From Sphingomonas sp. HITSZ_GF (GTDB taxonomy: Bacteria; Pseudomonadota; Alphaproteobacteria; Sphingomonadales; Sphingomonadaceae), in contig NZ_JARQXA010000001.1 of NCBI RefSeq assembly GCF_029543155.1, positions 248,001 to 312,000 on the forward strand: DNA of 64,000 bases, written 5' to 3'. The notes under the pieces were generated by a model that was not told where the DNA came from, did not search any database, and worked only from the letters and a program-made list of their open reading frames with translations. Positions 34,903 through 46,387 of this stretch are shown here, piece by piece (the stretch's first letter is position 1; every line of letters begins with the position of its first letter). The position numbers and the translations under genes were made by a program.

Positions 34903-34916
34903 CAAGGATGGATTGA

Positions 34917-36173
34917 ATGACCAAGCTCAGCGGCGGTGACTCGAAGAGCACGCTCTATTGCTCGTTCTGCGGCAAGTCGCAGCACGAAGTGCGCAAGCTC
35001 ATCGCAGGCCCGACCGTGTTCATCTGCGACGAGTGCGTGGAGCTCTGCAACGACATCATTCGTGAAGAGACCAAGTCCGCGCTCGTCAGCAAGAAGGACG
35101 GGGGCGTGCCGACGCCGCAGGAGATCTGCGACGTCCTCGACGATTATGTGATCGGCCAGAAGCGCGCCAAGCGCGTGCTCTCGGTGGCGGTGCACAACCA
35201 CTACAAGCGGCTCAACCACGGCGCCAAGGGCGCGGACGTGGAGCTCAGCAAGTCGAACATCCTGCTCGTCGGCCCCACCGGCTGCGGCAAGACGCTGCTG
35301 GCACAGACGCTGGCGCGCATCCTCGACGTGCCCTTCACCATGGCGGATGCCACCACGCTCACCGAAGCCGGCTATGTCGGCGAGGACGTGGAGAACATCA
35401 TCCTCAAGCTGCTCCAGGCTTCCGACTACAACGTCGAGCGGGCGCAGCGCGGCATCGTCTATATCGACGAGATCGACAAGATCAGCCGCAAGGCCGAGAA
35501 CCCGTCGATCACCCGCGACGTGTCGGGCGAGGGCGTGCAGCAGGCGCTGCTCAAGCTGATGGAAGGCACCACGGCTTCGGTGCCGCCGCAGGGTGGCCGC
35601 AAGCACCCGCAGCAGGAATTCCTGCAGGTGGACACGACCAACATCCTGTTCATCTGCGGCGGCGCCTTTTCGGGCCTCGAGAAGATCATCGGTGATCGCC
35701 TCCAGGGCAAGTCGATCGGCTTCGGCGCGCATGTCGCCTCGCCGGACGAGCGCAAGACCGGCGAGATGCTCAAGCAGGTCGAGCCCGAGGATCTGCTCAA
35801 GTTCGGCCTGATTCCCGAGTTCGTCGGCCGCCTGCCGGTGATCGCGACGCTCGAGGACCTCGATGTCGAGGCGCTGATCAAGATCCTGACCGAGCCGAAG
35901 AACGCGCTCGTGAAGCAGTATCAGAAGCTGTTCGACATGGAGGGCGTGAAGCTCGGCTTCAACGACGACGCGCTCACCGCCGTCTCGAAGAAGGCGATCG
36001 AGCGCAAGACCGGCGCGCGTGGCCTCCGCTCGATCCTGGAAGGCATCCTGCTCGACACGATGTTCGACCTGCCGTCGATGGACGGGGTGGACGAGGTCGT
36101 GGTCGACAAGGACGTGGTCGGCGGCTTCAAGGAGCCGGTGCGCGTCTATGCCAAGAAGGAAAAGGCGGGCTGA
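34917..36173 (+). CDS. clpX: ATP-dependent Clp protease ATP-binding subunit ClpX
   Basis: AAA+ unfoldase of 418 residues that recognises tagged substrates and feeds ClpP. The N-terminal zinc-binding domain has [11 protein letters not shown] and CDECVELC. Walker A is GPTGCGKT, Walker [10 protein letters not shown], and the pore loop GYVG is in [11 protein letters not shown]. The ClpP-binding IGF loop is present (KSIGFGAH). The sensor-2 region [10 protein letters not shown] is intact. A terminator follows. Confidence 0.98.
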   Translation: MTKLSGGDSKSTLYCSFCGKSQHEVRKLIAGPTVFICDECVELCNDIIREETKSALVSKKDGGVPTPQEICDVLDDYVIGQKRAKRVLSVAVHNHYKRLNHGAKGADVELSKSNILLVGPTGCGKTLLAQTLARILDVPFTMADATTLTEAGYVGEDVENIILKLLQASDYNVERAQRGIVYIDEIDKISRKAENPSITRDVSGEGVQQALLKLMEGTTASVPPQGGRKHPQQEFLQVDTTNILFICGGAFSGLEKIIGDRLQGKSIGFGAHVASPDERKTGEMLKQVEPEDLLKFGLIPEFVGRLPVIATLEDLDVEALIKILTEPKNALVKQYQKLFDMEGVKLGFNDDALTAVSKKAIERKTGARGLRSILEGILLDTMFDLPSMDGVDEVVVDKDVVGGFKEPVRVYAKKEKAG

Positions 36174-36203
36174 GCGTAGCGCGCTAGCTTCGACTGGAAT
36201 TTG

Positions 36204-36244
36204 GAAGGCCCTTCCTGCGAGAGCGGGGAGGGCCTTCTGCTTTC
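36204..36244 (+). terminator. Probable terminator of clpX
   Basis: GAAGGCCCTTCC and GGAGGGCCTTC pair around a GC-rich loop, followed by CTGCTTTC, 30 bases after the clpX stop. Confidence 0.6.
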
Positions 36245-36279
36245 TGGATGCCAGGCGCAACCGGCGACCCAACCCCCTT

Positions 36280-36360
36280 CGTCATCCCGGCGAAAGCCGG
36301 GATCTCGTGCGGCACCTGTCCTGCGATCGCCTGGGATCCCGGCTTTCGCCGGGATGACGG
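36280..36360. repeat. Paired palindromic element (GTCATCCCGGC type)
   Basis: CGTCATCCCGGCGAAAGCCG at 36280 faces CGGCTTTCGCCGGGATGACG near 36358. It lies just after the clpX terminator. Confidence 0.82.
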
Positions 36361-36432
36361 TCAGGCGCGAGAGCGCTTGCTCCGCCGCCATCCTCTGGCA
36401 TCATGCTGCCCGATGGGGATCGGGGGCCAGCT

Positions 36433-37086
36433 TTGACGGGAACGGACGCGCATGCCCGGCGCCGCAACGTGCGGTTCCGCCATGCGTTCGTCTGGCTGCT
36501 CGTTGGCGCGGTCGTCTATGCAGTGGCGCTGGCCTTCGCGATCCTGCTCTATCCCGACCCGAAGGACATCCTCGCCCCGGTCATCGGGCCCAGCCTCTAT
36601 CTGACGCCGCTGTTCGGGCTGCCCTATCTCTTCACCAGCGCCCGCCAGCGCGGCTGGTTCACCCGGCTGATCTATTTCGGCGCGGCGCTGCCGCTGGCGC
36701 ATGTCGCGGCGAACTATCTCGCCTGGCGGCACGCGGTGCTGAGCTTCTCGCTCGAGCCCGATCCCCAGGCCTATGTCCGCGATCTAGGTGCCGGAGCGGT
36801 GGGCGGGTGCGCGGGCGGCGCGCTGGCGTTGATGCTGCTGGTGCCGTTGCGCCTCACGCCGCTCGGCACGGGCACGCGCGCGATCATCCTGCTCGGCATC
36901 AGTGCGCTGACGCTGCTCGGCGCGCTCGGCATGGCGCAGGGCCTGCTATTCACCAACGCGCTCGATTACCCGCTCAAATCGGCGCGCTTCGTCTTCTGGT
37001 TCGAGTGCGTGCATTTGCCATGGCAAGCATGTCTGGCATTCTTCCTCGCCTGGCTCATGTGGCTGGGGCGGCGCCCCGCGGGATGA
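36433..37086 (+). CDS. Multi-pass membrane protein, unknown
   Basis: Protein of 217 residues with a basic N-terminus (DAHARRRNVRFRH) and six hydrophobic helices spread over the whole length. No motif recognised. I prefer the TTG at 36433 because GGGGG lies six bases before it; an ATG at 36403 in the same frame has no ribosome site. The 3' end overlaps the convergent NCS1 permease gene by 32 bases. Confidence 0.6.
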   Translation: MTGTDAHARRRNVRFRHAFVWLLVGAVVYAVALAFAILLYPDPKDILAPVIGPSLYLTPLFGLPYLFTSARQRGWFTRLIYFGAALPLAHVAANYLAWRHAVLSFSLEPDPQAYVRDLGAGAVGGCAGGALALMLLVPLRLTPLGTGTRAIILLGISALTLLGALGMAQGLLFTNALDYPLKSARFVFWFECVHLPWQACLAFFLAWLMWLGRRPAG

Positions 37087-38512
37087 CGCGCATCAGGCCG
37101 AGATAGGCGACCCCCGCGATCGCAAGGCCGACGAACCACGCCCAGGTGTAGATCGCCATCCAGAACGGGCCGACGGTGATTGCCTTGGGCGCAGCGACGG
37201 CGAGGAAGCCCGGCAGATTGGGCAGCACGCCCGCGGCAAAAGCGATCAGCGCCGCCGGGTTCCAGCCGCCGCGATAGGCATAGGCGCCGTCGGGCCGGTA
37301 GAGGTCCTCTACCTGCAGCGCGGTGCGGCGGATCAGCCAGTAATCGGCGATCAGGATGCCGGCGATCGGGCCGAGCAGCGCCGAATAGCCCGCCAGCCAG
37401 ACGAAGATATAGCCGCCGGTGGAGGCGAGCAGCTTCCACGGCATCATCAGGATCGCGATCCCCGCGGTGATCATCCCGCCGGTGCGATAGCTGATCCGCG
37501 CCGGCCAGATCGACGAGAAGTCATAGGCCGAGGAGACCAGGTTGGCGGCGATGTTGCACGAGATGGTGTCGACGCTGATCACGATCAGCCCGAGCAGCAC
37601 CAGCGGCCCCTCGAACCGGCCGGAAAGCGCCACCGGGTCCCAGATCGCATGGCCATAGATCACTACGGTCGCGCTGGTGGTGATGACGCTGGCGAGTGCG
37701 ATCAGCCCCATCATCGGCGGCAGCCCGATCGACTGGCCGATGATCTGGTCGCGCTGCGAACGCGCGAAGCGGGTGAAATCGGGGATGTTGAGCGCCAGCG
37801 TCGCCCAATAGCCGATCATCGCGGTCAGCGCCGGCCAGAAGGTCTGCCAGAACCGCCCCTCGCGCGGCATGCCGGGGACGAACTCGGAGGGCTCGGAGAG
37901 GATCGGGCCGAGTCCGCCGGCGGCATGCACCGCCCACCAGACCAGCGCGATGCAGACCAGGATCTTCACCGGCGCGGTCCAGGTCTCGAGCCGGCGGATG
38001 GTGAGCAGGCCCTTGCGCACGAAGAAGAGCTGGATCGACCAGAAGACGAGGAACGCGACGAGCTGGCCGATCCCGATGCCGAGCATGGGAAGCGGGCCGC
38101 CGCGCAGGTCTGCGCCGATCAGTACGCCGAGCAGCGTGAGCAGCGCCTCGCCGCCGATCCAGGTCTGGATGCCGTACCAGCCGCAGGCGACGAGCGCGCG
38201 GGCAAGCGCCGGAAGGCGCGCGCCGGTGGTGCCGAACGAGGCGCGGACGAGCACCGCATAGGGGATGCCGTGCCGGGCGCCGGCATGGCCGATCAGCAGC
38301 ATCGGCACGAGCACGATCAGGTTGCCGAGCAGGACGGTGAGCGCGGCCTGGGTGGCGGACATGCCCTGGTCGATCAGCCCGGCGGCGAGCATCCAGGCGG
38401 GCACCGCCACGATCATGCCGATCCACAAGGCGGCATAATGATACCAGGCCCAGCTGCGCTGCGCCGGACCGGTCGGCGCCAGATCCGGATTCCAGAGTGT
38501 TGCGTCGTGCAT
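37055..38512 (-). CDS. NCS1-family nucleobase/allantoin permease
   Basis: Proton- or sodium-coupled transporter of 485 residues with 12 predicted helices. NCS1 hallmarks are WYHYAALWIGMIV at the start, GYWATLALNIPDFTRFARSQRDQIIGQ in the middle, and CNIAANLVSSAYDFSSIWPARISYRTGGMITAG. This last part is close to uracil, hydantoin or allantoin carriers (PucI/FurD-like) rather than CodB. The ATG at 38512 follows GGGGGAGG. The 3' end overlaps the opposite membrane-protein gene by 32 bases. No catabolic genes are adjacent. Confidence 0.88.
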   Translation of the reverse strand: MHDATLWNPDLAPTGPAQRSWAWYHYAALWIGMIVAVPAWMLAAGLIDQGMSATQAALTVLLGNLIVLVPMLLIGHAGARHGIPYAVLVRASFGTTGARLPALARALVACGWYGIQTWIGGEALLTLLGVLIGADLRGGPLPMLGIGIGQLVAFLVFWSIQLFFVRKGLLTIRRLETWTAPVKILVCIALVWWAVHAAGGLGPILSEPSEFVPGMPREGRFWQTFWPALTAMIGYWATLALNIPDFTRFARSQRDQIIGQSIGLPPMMGLIALASVITTSATVVIYGHAIWDPVALSGRFEGPLVLLGLIVISVDTISCNIAANLVSSAYDFSSIWPARISYRTGGMITAGIAILMMPWKLLASTGGYIFVWLAGYSALLGPIAGILIADYWLIRRTALQVEDLYRPDGAYAYRGGWNPAALIAFAAGVLPNLPGFLAVAAPKAITVGPFWMAIYTWAWFVGLAIAGVAYLGLMRVIPRGAAPAT

Positions 38513-38636
38513 TTGCGATCCTCCCCCGGGGCGGAAGTGTCGCGCGAACTTCGCTGCACTGCAAGATCGGCTTTTGTTGACGCGAATCAAGTTGAGGCGC
38601 ACGCTCGCTCCATTGGCAGGATAGAGGAGTGTTCCG

Positions 38637-39257
38637 ATGTCTGATGCTGCAATCCTCGCGGACGAAGATCCCCGCGAGTTCCGTTCGCCCTTCGATCTTG
38701 CGCTAGACTCCGCTGCCGGTGCGGCGTTCCTTTGGCTTGTCATGGGGCATCTGTTGTTCGCCGTGGGACTTTGCGTCCTCGTACTTTCCGGTGTTGCTAA
38801 TGGTGCGATCTGGATCACGCCGTTATTCGCCGTTCCGCTCGTCTGGGCGGGGCGGGGGCACAAGCTGCTGCTCAAGGTCGCGGTGTTCCTGGTCGGCTTC
38901 ACCGCTGCGCACTGGCTGGGAGCGCAGCTCGCCGGCCAGGTCAATGCGATCACCCATCCGATGCTGCCGGGGCTCGTCGGCGGCGGGGTGGGGGCGGGGC
39001 TCTCGCTGCTGCTGGTGATGATCACCGGGCTCGGCCGGCCGGGCACGCCGAGCGCAATCTTCGCGGTGTTCGGCACCGCGCTGCTCGCGGGCATCGGCGC
39101 GCTGGTCGTCTATCTCTACATGACGACACTCGCGGGCAACGAGGCGTTCCCGGGCAACTGGCTGCAGCTGCTCAAGATCTACACCCCGTGGCAGATCGGC
39201 TTCGCCTATGTGCTGGCGAAGCTGCTGCGGCCTGACGGTGGGATGATCGACGACTGA
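38637..39257 (+). CDS. Membrane protein of unknown function
   Basis: Protein of 206 residues with an acidic cytosolic N-terminus (MSDAAILADEDPREFRSPFDLALDSAAG) and five hydrophobic helices. The C-terminus is short and acidic (GGMIDD). The ATG at 38637 follows GAGGAG at eight bases. It is divergent from the permease. No family recognised. Confidence 0.65.
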   Translation: MSDAAILADEDPREFRSPFDLALDSAAGAAFLWLVMGHLLFAVGLCVLVLSGVANGAIWITPLFAVPLVWAGRGHKLLLKVAVFLVGFTAAHWLGAQLAGQVNAITHPMLPGLVGGGVGAGLSLLLVMITGLGRPGTPSAIFAVFGTALLAGIGALVVYLYMTTLAGNEAFPGNWLQLLKIYTPWQIGFAYVLAKLLRPDGGMIDD

Positions 39258-39416
39258 GCGGTCTGGGAATCGCATGACTGCGGGCGGTGCGGAGCGAGAC
39301 GGGCTCCGTCGCCGCCCTCGCTATTTTCTGCCCGATATCAATGCGGTGCGTGGCGCTATTGACGCAGGTGGTCCGCGGCACATTATCGTCGCGGAAAACC
39401 GGTGTGGGGGGCTGCA

Positions 39417-40355
39417 ATGCGCGTGATCGGTGCAGGTATTTTCGTGGCTGGGCTAGCGGTGTCGGGCGTCGTCGCCGCGCAGCAGGGACGGCCGGCGCAG
39501 AAGGCGCCGCTGCCCAGGGAAGTCACCGCCTGGGTCGCCGAGCAGCGCGCCGATTGCGTGTCGAGCGGCAGCGGTCGCTTCGTCGCTTCGCCGAACTTCT
39601 ACGACACCGCCGATTTCAACGGCGACGGCAAGCCCGATTATGTGGTGACGCGCGCCGGCATGCAGTGCGGCAACGACGCGACCTGGAGCCTCGAAGGCCC
39701 GCAGATTCCGGGCTACACCTTCTTCGTCTCGACCCCGCGCGGCTATGTTGATGCCGGGTTCGACGTCGCGGCCGAGGGCATTCGCTATGTGAAATATCAG
39801 GGCCGCGACGTGGCCGTGATGGTCTATGCCGGCCCCGGCATGGGCGCCGCCAAGACCTTCTATGTCGGCTGGAACGGGCAGCGGATCGACCGGCTCGCCG
39901 AGATCGACCGGCGCGGCAAGATCACTCCGATCCGCACCGTCGCCGTGCCCCTGCGTCCGGTCGCGCCGCCGGCCCCACCTGCGCCGCCAGCGGGGGCGGG
40001 CGCCGCCGCCTCGCGCCTGCTGCCGCTTCCCAAGGGCTATTATGTCGCGCGCACCAGCTGCGAGGACGCCGCGCGCGGTTCCTCGGTCTCGGTCTATGGC
40101 TATCTGAGCGATACCGATTTCAGCGATGGCACCAGCGCCTGCAAGGTCCTGTCGGCCACGCGCACGGGGCAGGGCGTCTCTACGCTCAAGAAAAGCTGCC
40201 CCGATCCGATGGGCGCCCGGGCGACCGACCGCACCGTATCGAGCGTCACCCTGCGCGCCACCGGGCCGACCGGCCTCAGCGACGGCTATTTCAACTATCG
40301 CTATTGCCCGGTGAACCAGATCCCGCCGGCGCGGCGCTTCTATCGGGGCAACTAG
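39417..40355 (+). CDS. Secreted protein with Ca-binding-like DxNxD loop, unknown
   Basis: Protein of 312 residues. The signal peptide MRVIGAGIFVAGLAVSGVVA is cleaved before AQQG. An EF-hand/FG-GAP-like loop DFNGDGKPDYV lies at about residues 65-75. A Pro-rich hinge PPAPPAPPAG separates an N-terminal domain from a C-terminal domain that carries three Cys (SCEDAA, SACKV, KSCPD) plus YCPVN. It starts at ATG 39417 after GGGGGG. Its stop overlaps the convergent methyltransferase by four bases. Function unknown. Confidence 0.65.
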   Translation: MRVIGAGIFVAGLAVSGVVAAQQGRPAQKAPLPREVTAWVAEQRADCVSSGSGRFVASPNFYDTADFNGDGKPDYVVTRAGMQCGNDATWSLEGPQIPGYTFFVSTPRGYVDAGFDVAAEGIRYVKYQGRDVAVMVYAGPGMGAAKTFYVGWNGQRIDRLAEIDRRGKITPIRTVAVPLRPVAPPAPPAPPAGAGAAASRLLPLPKGYYVARTSCEDAARGSSVSVYGYLSDTDFSDGTSACKVLSATRTGQGVSTLKKSCPDPMGARATDRTVSSVTLRATGPTGLSDGYFNYRYCPVNQIPPARRFYRGN

Positions 40356-40957
40356 ACAAGTCCGGGGATGAAGCGCTTCACGCGCGCGGCATAGGCGTCA
40401 TAGGCGGCGCCGAACTGCGCGCGGAGGAGCTTCTCCTCGCGGGCAACGCGCATCCAGGTGCCGATCCAGTAGAGCGGCACACCGAGGATCAGCGCGCGCC
40501 AATGGCCGAGCGCCAGCGCCATCACCAGGATCCAGACGAACAGCGCGACATAGATCGGGTTGCGGATCACCGCGAACGGCCCCCAGGTGACGAGCTGGTG
40601 GTCGTCGCGGGTGCGCGCGACGATCGCCCAGTTGCGGCCCATTGCGCGCGACGAGGCCATGAACAGTGCGATCACGCCGGCGATCAGCGCGAGCACCACG
40701 ATCACCTCGGCGATCGCCCGCCCGTCCGGCGCGCCGAGCACCAGGTTGAGCGGCCCGAAGCCAACCACCAGAAAGCCGAGCGCCTGCACTGCGACGCCGC
40801 GCATCGAGGCGGAATCGCGCCCCTGGGTGACTTCGCTCCCCGCCGGACCGCGGCGGCGCTTGGCGATAAGCAGCGCCGCGGCCCAGAGGAACAGGCTGCC
40901 GAACAGCGCAGCGACGGCATAGATGCTGGTGGGCTCGGGATGGATCAGTCCGATCAT
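40352..40957 (-). CDS. Isoprenylcysteine carboxyl methyltransferase-like membrane protein
   Basis: Membrane protein of 201 residues with five or six helices and the ICMT/PEMT-type C-terminal signature: HQLVTWGPFAVIRNPIYVALFVW, then REEKLLRAQFGAAYDAYAARVKRFIPGL. In bacteria the substrate of these methyltransferases is mostly unknown. It starts two bases after the stop of the M1 aminopeptidase, so it is in one operon with it. Confidence 0.85.
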   Translation of the reverse strand: MIGLIHPEPTSIYAVAALFGSLFLWAAALLIAKRRRGPAGSEVTQGRDSASMRGVAVQALGFLVVGFGPLNLVLGAPDGRAIAEVIVVLALIAGVIALFMASSRAMGRNWAIVARTRDDHQLVTWGPFAVIRNPIYVALFVWILVMALALGHWRALILGVPLYWIGTWMRVAREEKLLRAQFGAAYDAYAARVKRFIPGLV

Positions 40958-40959
40958 TC

Positions 40960-42678
40960 TCACCTCCGATAGGCGTAGCGCTGATAGGCTTCGACGGCGG
41001 CTGAATATTTGAGGATGCGCGCATCGGGATCGACGATCACGTGCGCGCCCGCAGGCACCGTCAGCGTGGCGGTGCCGCCCGGCATCTCCACCGTCTTCAC
41101 CTTGCCGTCGACCGAGACCTCGACCGGCAGCGGGAAGGGCTTGTCGTTCTCCACCCGCCAGCGCAGCGTCAGCGTGTCGCCCTGGCGCTCCTGAACCAGC
41201 TCGGGCAGCTTCGCCTGATAGAGATAGACGTCGAAGAACCATTGCAGGTCCTTGCCCGTCACCTGGTTCACGTCCTTGATGAAATCGGGCGTGCTCGCGA
41301 AGCGCGGCATGAAGTTGCCCGGCTTGGGATCGGCGCGGCCATAGACGAGCAGGCGGGTGGCATCGAAGAACTTGGCGTCGCCGATCAGGTTGCGCAGCGT
41401 GTGGAGAATCCAGGCGCCCTTGACGTAGATGTCCTGGCCGGGTCCGCCATTTTCCTCCTCATAGACCTGCTCCTCGGTGCGGATCTGCCCGGAGACGATC
41501 GGCGCATGGTTGGTGATCGAAAGGCGGAAATCCTCCATCATGATCGCATAGCGCGCCTCGCCCTCGCGCCAGCGGCCGTAGAGCGGCTGCATGTACTGGG
41601 CGAAGCCCTCGTGCAGCCAGTAATCGTCCCAGTTGCCGGCCGAGAGCTGGTTGCCGAACCACTCATGGCCCAGCTCGTGCTGGAAGATCTCGTCGAAGCC
41701 CGACGGGTATTGCTTGTAGTTGTTGCCATACGCGTTGATCGTCTGGTGCTCCATGCCGAGATGCGGCGTCTCGGCGACGCCCACCTTCTCATCGCCCCAG
41801 GGATAGGGCCCGATCACGCTCTCGTAGAAATCGAGCGTCGGCGCGAATTCGGCGAACAGCTTCTTCGCCTTGTCGTCGCGGCCGGGCAGATACCAATATT
41901 GCATCGGGATCGTGTTGCCGAAGCGGCTCTTATAGTCCGCCTGGATCAGCTTGTAGGGCGCGATCTGGAGCGTCACCGAATAGGGATTGGGGCTGCGCGC
42001 CGACCAGTTCCACACCGAGCGGCCATCGGGCAGTTCCTGCGTGCTGATCAGCTTGCCGTTGCCGGCCGCCTTCAGCCCCTTGGGCACGGTGATGTGCAGG
42101 TCGACGCTGTCGGGCTCGCCCTTCGGGAAGTCGAGGCAGGGCCAGAACAGGTCGCAGCCATAGCCTTCGGCCGTCGAGGCGATCCAGGGCAGCCGGTCCG
42201 GCCCCGGCGTCTTGGCCCAGACCATGCCGTCATCCCAGGGCGCTCGCACCGCGACGTGCGGCGTGCCGCCATAGACGATCTTCACCACCGCCTTGCCGCC
42301 GGCCTTGATCGGGCGGGGCAGGGTGACGGTTAGCCGGCCTTCGGGATTGGACCAGTCCTTCGCGGTCAGTGCCTTGCCGTCGACGCTGACCGCGCTGATC
42401 GGCAGGTTCTTGTCGAGATCGATCTGCAAGGTCTTCTGGGCGATGGCGCTGGTGATGGTCAGCGTGCCGGTGCCTTCGATGCGCTGCTTGTCGGGGAATA
42501 CCTCGATCGCGAGATCGGCATGGTCCAGATGCAGCGCCGCGCGCTCGGGGGCGATCGGGCCTCCCGATTCCTGCGTGGTGGCGGTGATCGCCGGCTCGCC
42601 GGGCTTGATCGTCTGCGCGGCGGCAGGCAGCGCGGCGAGCGACAGGGCCGATGCGGCGAGAAGCAGATGGGTGCGGAT
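40960..42678 (-). CDS. M1-family zinc aminopeptidase, secreted; apparent ATC start
   Basis: Zinc metallopeptidase of 572 residues. The ligands are HELGH (334-338) plus E357, in HEx2H-x18-E spacing, preceded by the substrate motif as GMEHQT (variant of GAMEN). The N-terminus is a clear signal peptide, RTHLLLAASALSLAALPAAA before QTI. The only codon before it is ATC at 42678, six bases after GAAGGAGG. No ATG, GTG or TTG lies between that site and the mature protein; the first canonical start (ATG 42786) would overlap the neighbouring gene by 97 bases and bury the signal peptide. It is co-transcribed with the ICMT-like gene. Confidence 0.85.
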   Translation of the reverse strand: MRTHLLLAASALSLAALPAAAQTIKPGEPAITATTQESGGPIAPERAALHLDHADLAIEVFPDKQRIEGTGTLTITSAIAQKTLQIDLDKNLPISAVSVDGKALTAKDWSNPEGRLTVTLPRPIKAGGKAVVKIVYGGTPHVAVRAPWDDGMVWAKTPGPDRLPWIASTAEGYGCDLFWPCLDFPKGEPDSVDLHITVPKGLKAAGNGKLISTQELPDGRSVWNWSARSPNPYSVTLQIAPYKLIQADYKSRFGNTIPMQYWYLPGRDDKAKKLFAEFAPTLDFYESVIGPYPWGDEKVGVAETPHLGMEHQTINAYGNNYKQYPSGFDEIFQHELGHEWFGNQLSAGNWDDYWLHEGFAQYMQPLYGRWREGEARYAIMMEDFRLSITNHAPIVSGQIRTEEQVYEEENGGPGQDIYVKGAWILHTLRNLIGDAKFFDATRLLVYGRADPKPGNFMPRFASTPDFIKDVNQVTGKDLQWFFDVYLYQAKLPELVQERQGDTLTLRWRVENDKPFPLPVEVSVDGKVKTVEMPGGTATLTVPAGAHVIVDPDARILKYSAAVEAYQRYAYRR

Positions 42679-42689
42679 GGGAGCCTCCT

Positions 42690-43383
42690 TCAGGCGCGGA
42701 TGACGGTGAAATTGTCGATGGTGTTGCGGAAGTTGAACTGGCCCGGCGCTCCTTTGGCAAGCCGGAGCGTGATCCGTTTCGGCCATGTTATGCCCTGATC
42801 GGCCACTTCGCCTTCGAAATCGATGCGTTGATCGATCACGCCGTCGCTGGCGTGGTCGGGAACGACATAGGTCGCGCTGATCGGGCGCCCGTTGGCGTCA
42901 CGAAGGAACGAGATGGGCGGCAGGCCGGGATGGCGGATTTCCGTTGGCCCCGCGCCGATGCCGTCAGTGCGTTGCAGCTCGAGCAGATAGCCGTACAGCC
43001 CATATTGCGCGCGTTCATGCGCGGCACGCTGCGTAGGCAGCGCCTCGCGCGTGCCCTGAACCTCCCGCCAGGCGCCGTCGGGTTCGATGATCGTCATGCG
43101 GGCACTGGCCGGCGCTTCGCCCTCGAGCCAGCTTGTCGAGCGTGCGCGGACAAAGGGTTCGACTCGGGTTCTGAATGTCCGGCGCATGATGCCGCGCTCG
43201 GTGGGGATCTCGCCAAGCGCGTCCCATTCGAGCGCTTTCACGCCCTGGATGGGCGCAAAAATGCTTGCCCGTGCCGCAATGGGAAGCAACACTCCACAGC
43301 CTAAGAGTGTTCGCCGATTGATGCCGGCTCCGCGGCCACCATATAATGGAGGTAAGGAGCCCTGTGCGGGCTCAGGAGTATCC

Positions 43384-43385
<2 letters not shown>
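42690..43385 (-). CDS. Exported protein of unknown function, Tat-like signal
   Basis: The reading frame gives 231 residues from ATG 43385. A twin-arginine-like signal INRRTLLGCGVLLPIAARA lies 22 residues in. The mature part is beta-rich (TIIEPDGAWREV, FEGEVADQGITWPKRITLRL). No known family. The ATG overlaps the lon start codon by two bases on the other strand, and the lon promoter lies inside this frame. A shorter form starting at an ATC (43322, GGAG five bases upstream) would place the RR motif at the very N-terminus. The true start is unresolved. It lies 11 bases upstream of the M1 peptidase. Confidence 0.6.
43318..43347 (+). promoter_or_regulatory. Sigma-70 promoter of lon
   Basis: TTGATG (43318-43323) and a perfect TATAAT (43342-43347) are separated by 18 bases; the -10 is 36 bases before the lon ATG. 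It is the best sigma-70-like promoter seen in the window. It lies within the longest reading frame of the divergent gene. Confidence 0.7.
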
Positions 43386-45780
<2,395 letters not shown>

Positions 45781-45853
45781 TGGCGGCGCATCCCTAACCG
45801 TTCAGCTACCGTAACCTTTTCGTCATTTGGAGGGAAAAGCGGGTCGAAACGCT

Positions 45854-45882
45854 TTGACAGCGGCGGCGCCGCCGTGCTGACT
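45854..45882 (+). promoter_or_regulatory. Possible promoter of the HU gene with palindromic spacer
   Basis: TTGACA at 45854-45859 is followed after 17 bases by CTGACT, 66 bases before the HU ATG. The spacer holds a 14-base perfect palindrome CGGCGGCGCCGCCG (45861-45874), which might be an operator or only GC-rich sequence. The -10 is weak. Confidence 0.4.
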
Positions 45883-45948
45883 TGATCGCTCGGCCTGCAG
45901 GCACGACTCGCGTATTTGTGCGTACTTCATGAGGGGGAAAGTCACGAG

Positions 45949-46221
45949 ATGAACAAGCAAGAGCTGATCGGTCAGGTCGCCGATACCTCAGGTCTGGGCA
46001 AGGGCGATGCGAGCAAGGCGGTTGAGGCCGTGTTCGACGCGATCCAGGCTGCGCTCAAGAAGGGCGATGAGGTTCGCTTGGTCGGCTTTGGCACCTTCTC
46101 GGTCAGCAAGCGCAAGGCGTCGACGGGCCGCAACCCGCGCACGCGCGAGCCGATGACGATCAAGGCGTCGAACCAGCCCAAGTTCAAGGCAGGCAAGGGC
46201 CTGAAGGACGCGGTCAACTAA
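45949..46221 (+). CDS. hup: DNA-binding protein HU
   Basis: Nucleoid-associated protein of 90 residues that bends DNA as a dimer. The family sequence is complete: MNKQELIGQVADTSGLGKGDASKAVEAVFDAI, VRLVGFGTFSVSKRKASTGRNPRTREP and FKAGKGLKDAVN. The ATG at 45949 is preceded by CACGAG; the extra upstream codons of the open frame are not conserved in HU. It follows lon by 168 bases. Confidence 0.97.
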   Translation: MNKQELIGQVADTSGLGKGDASKAVEAVFDAIQAALKKGDEVRLVGFGTFSVSKRKASTGRNPRTREPMTIKASNQPKFKAGKGLKDAVN

Positions 46222-46308
46222 CCGCGTCGGAAAAGCGGGTTTTGGGGCTGGACAGCATGGTCTGCGCCGCCTAAAGGCCCGCTTCCCGTTTCGGCCGAAT
46301 GGCCAAAT

Positions 46309-46383
46309 GGGCGCGTAGCTCAGTGGTAGAGCACACCCTTCACACGGGTGGGGTCGTAGGTTCAATCCCTACCGCGCCCACCA
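46309..46383 (+). tRNA. tRNA-Val (anticodon CAC)
   Basis: A 75-base tRNA with acceptor GGGCGCG/CGCGCCC, a normal D-arm, anticodon arm CACCC-TTCACAC-GGGTG with anticodon CAC, T-arm GTAGGTTCAATCCCTAC, and an encoded CCA. Confidence 0.97.
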
Positions 46384-46387
46384 TTTC

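Noticed and set aside
42678..42786. Start of the M1 peptidase at ATG 42786
   Set aside because: It would add 36 polar residues before a perfect signal peptide, overlap the next gene by 97 bases and ignore the GAAGGAGG site.
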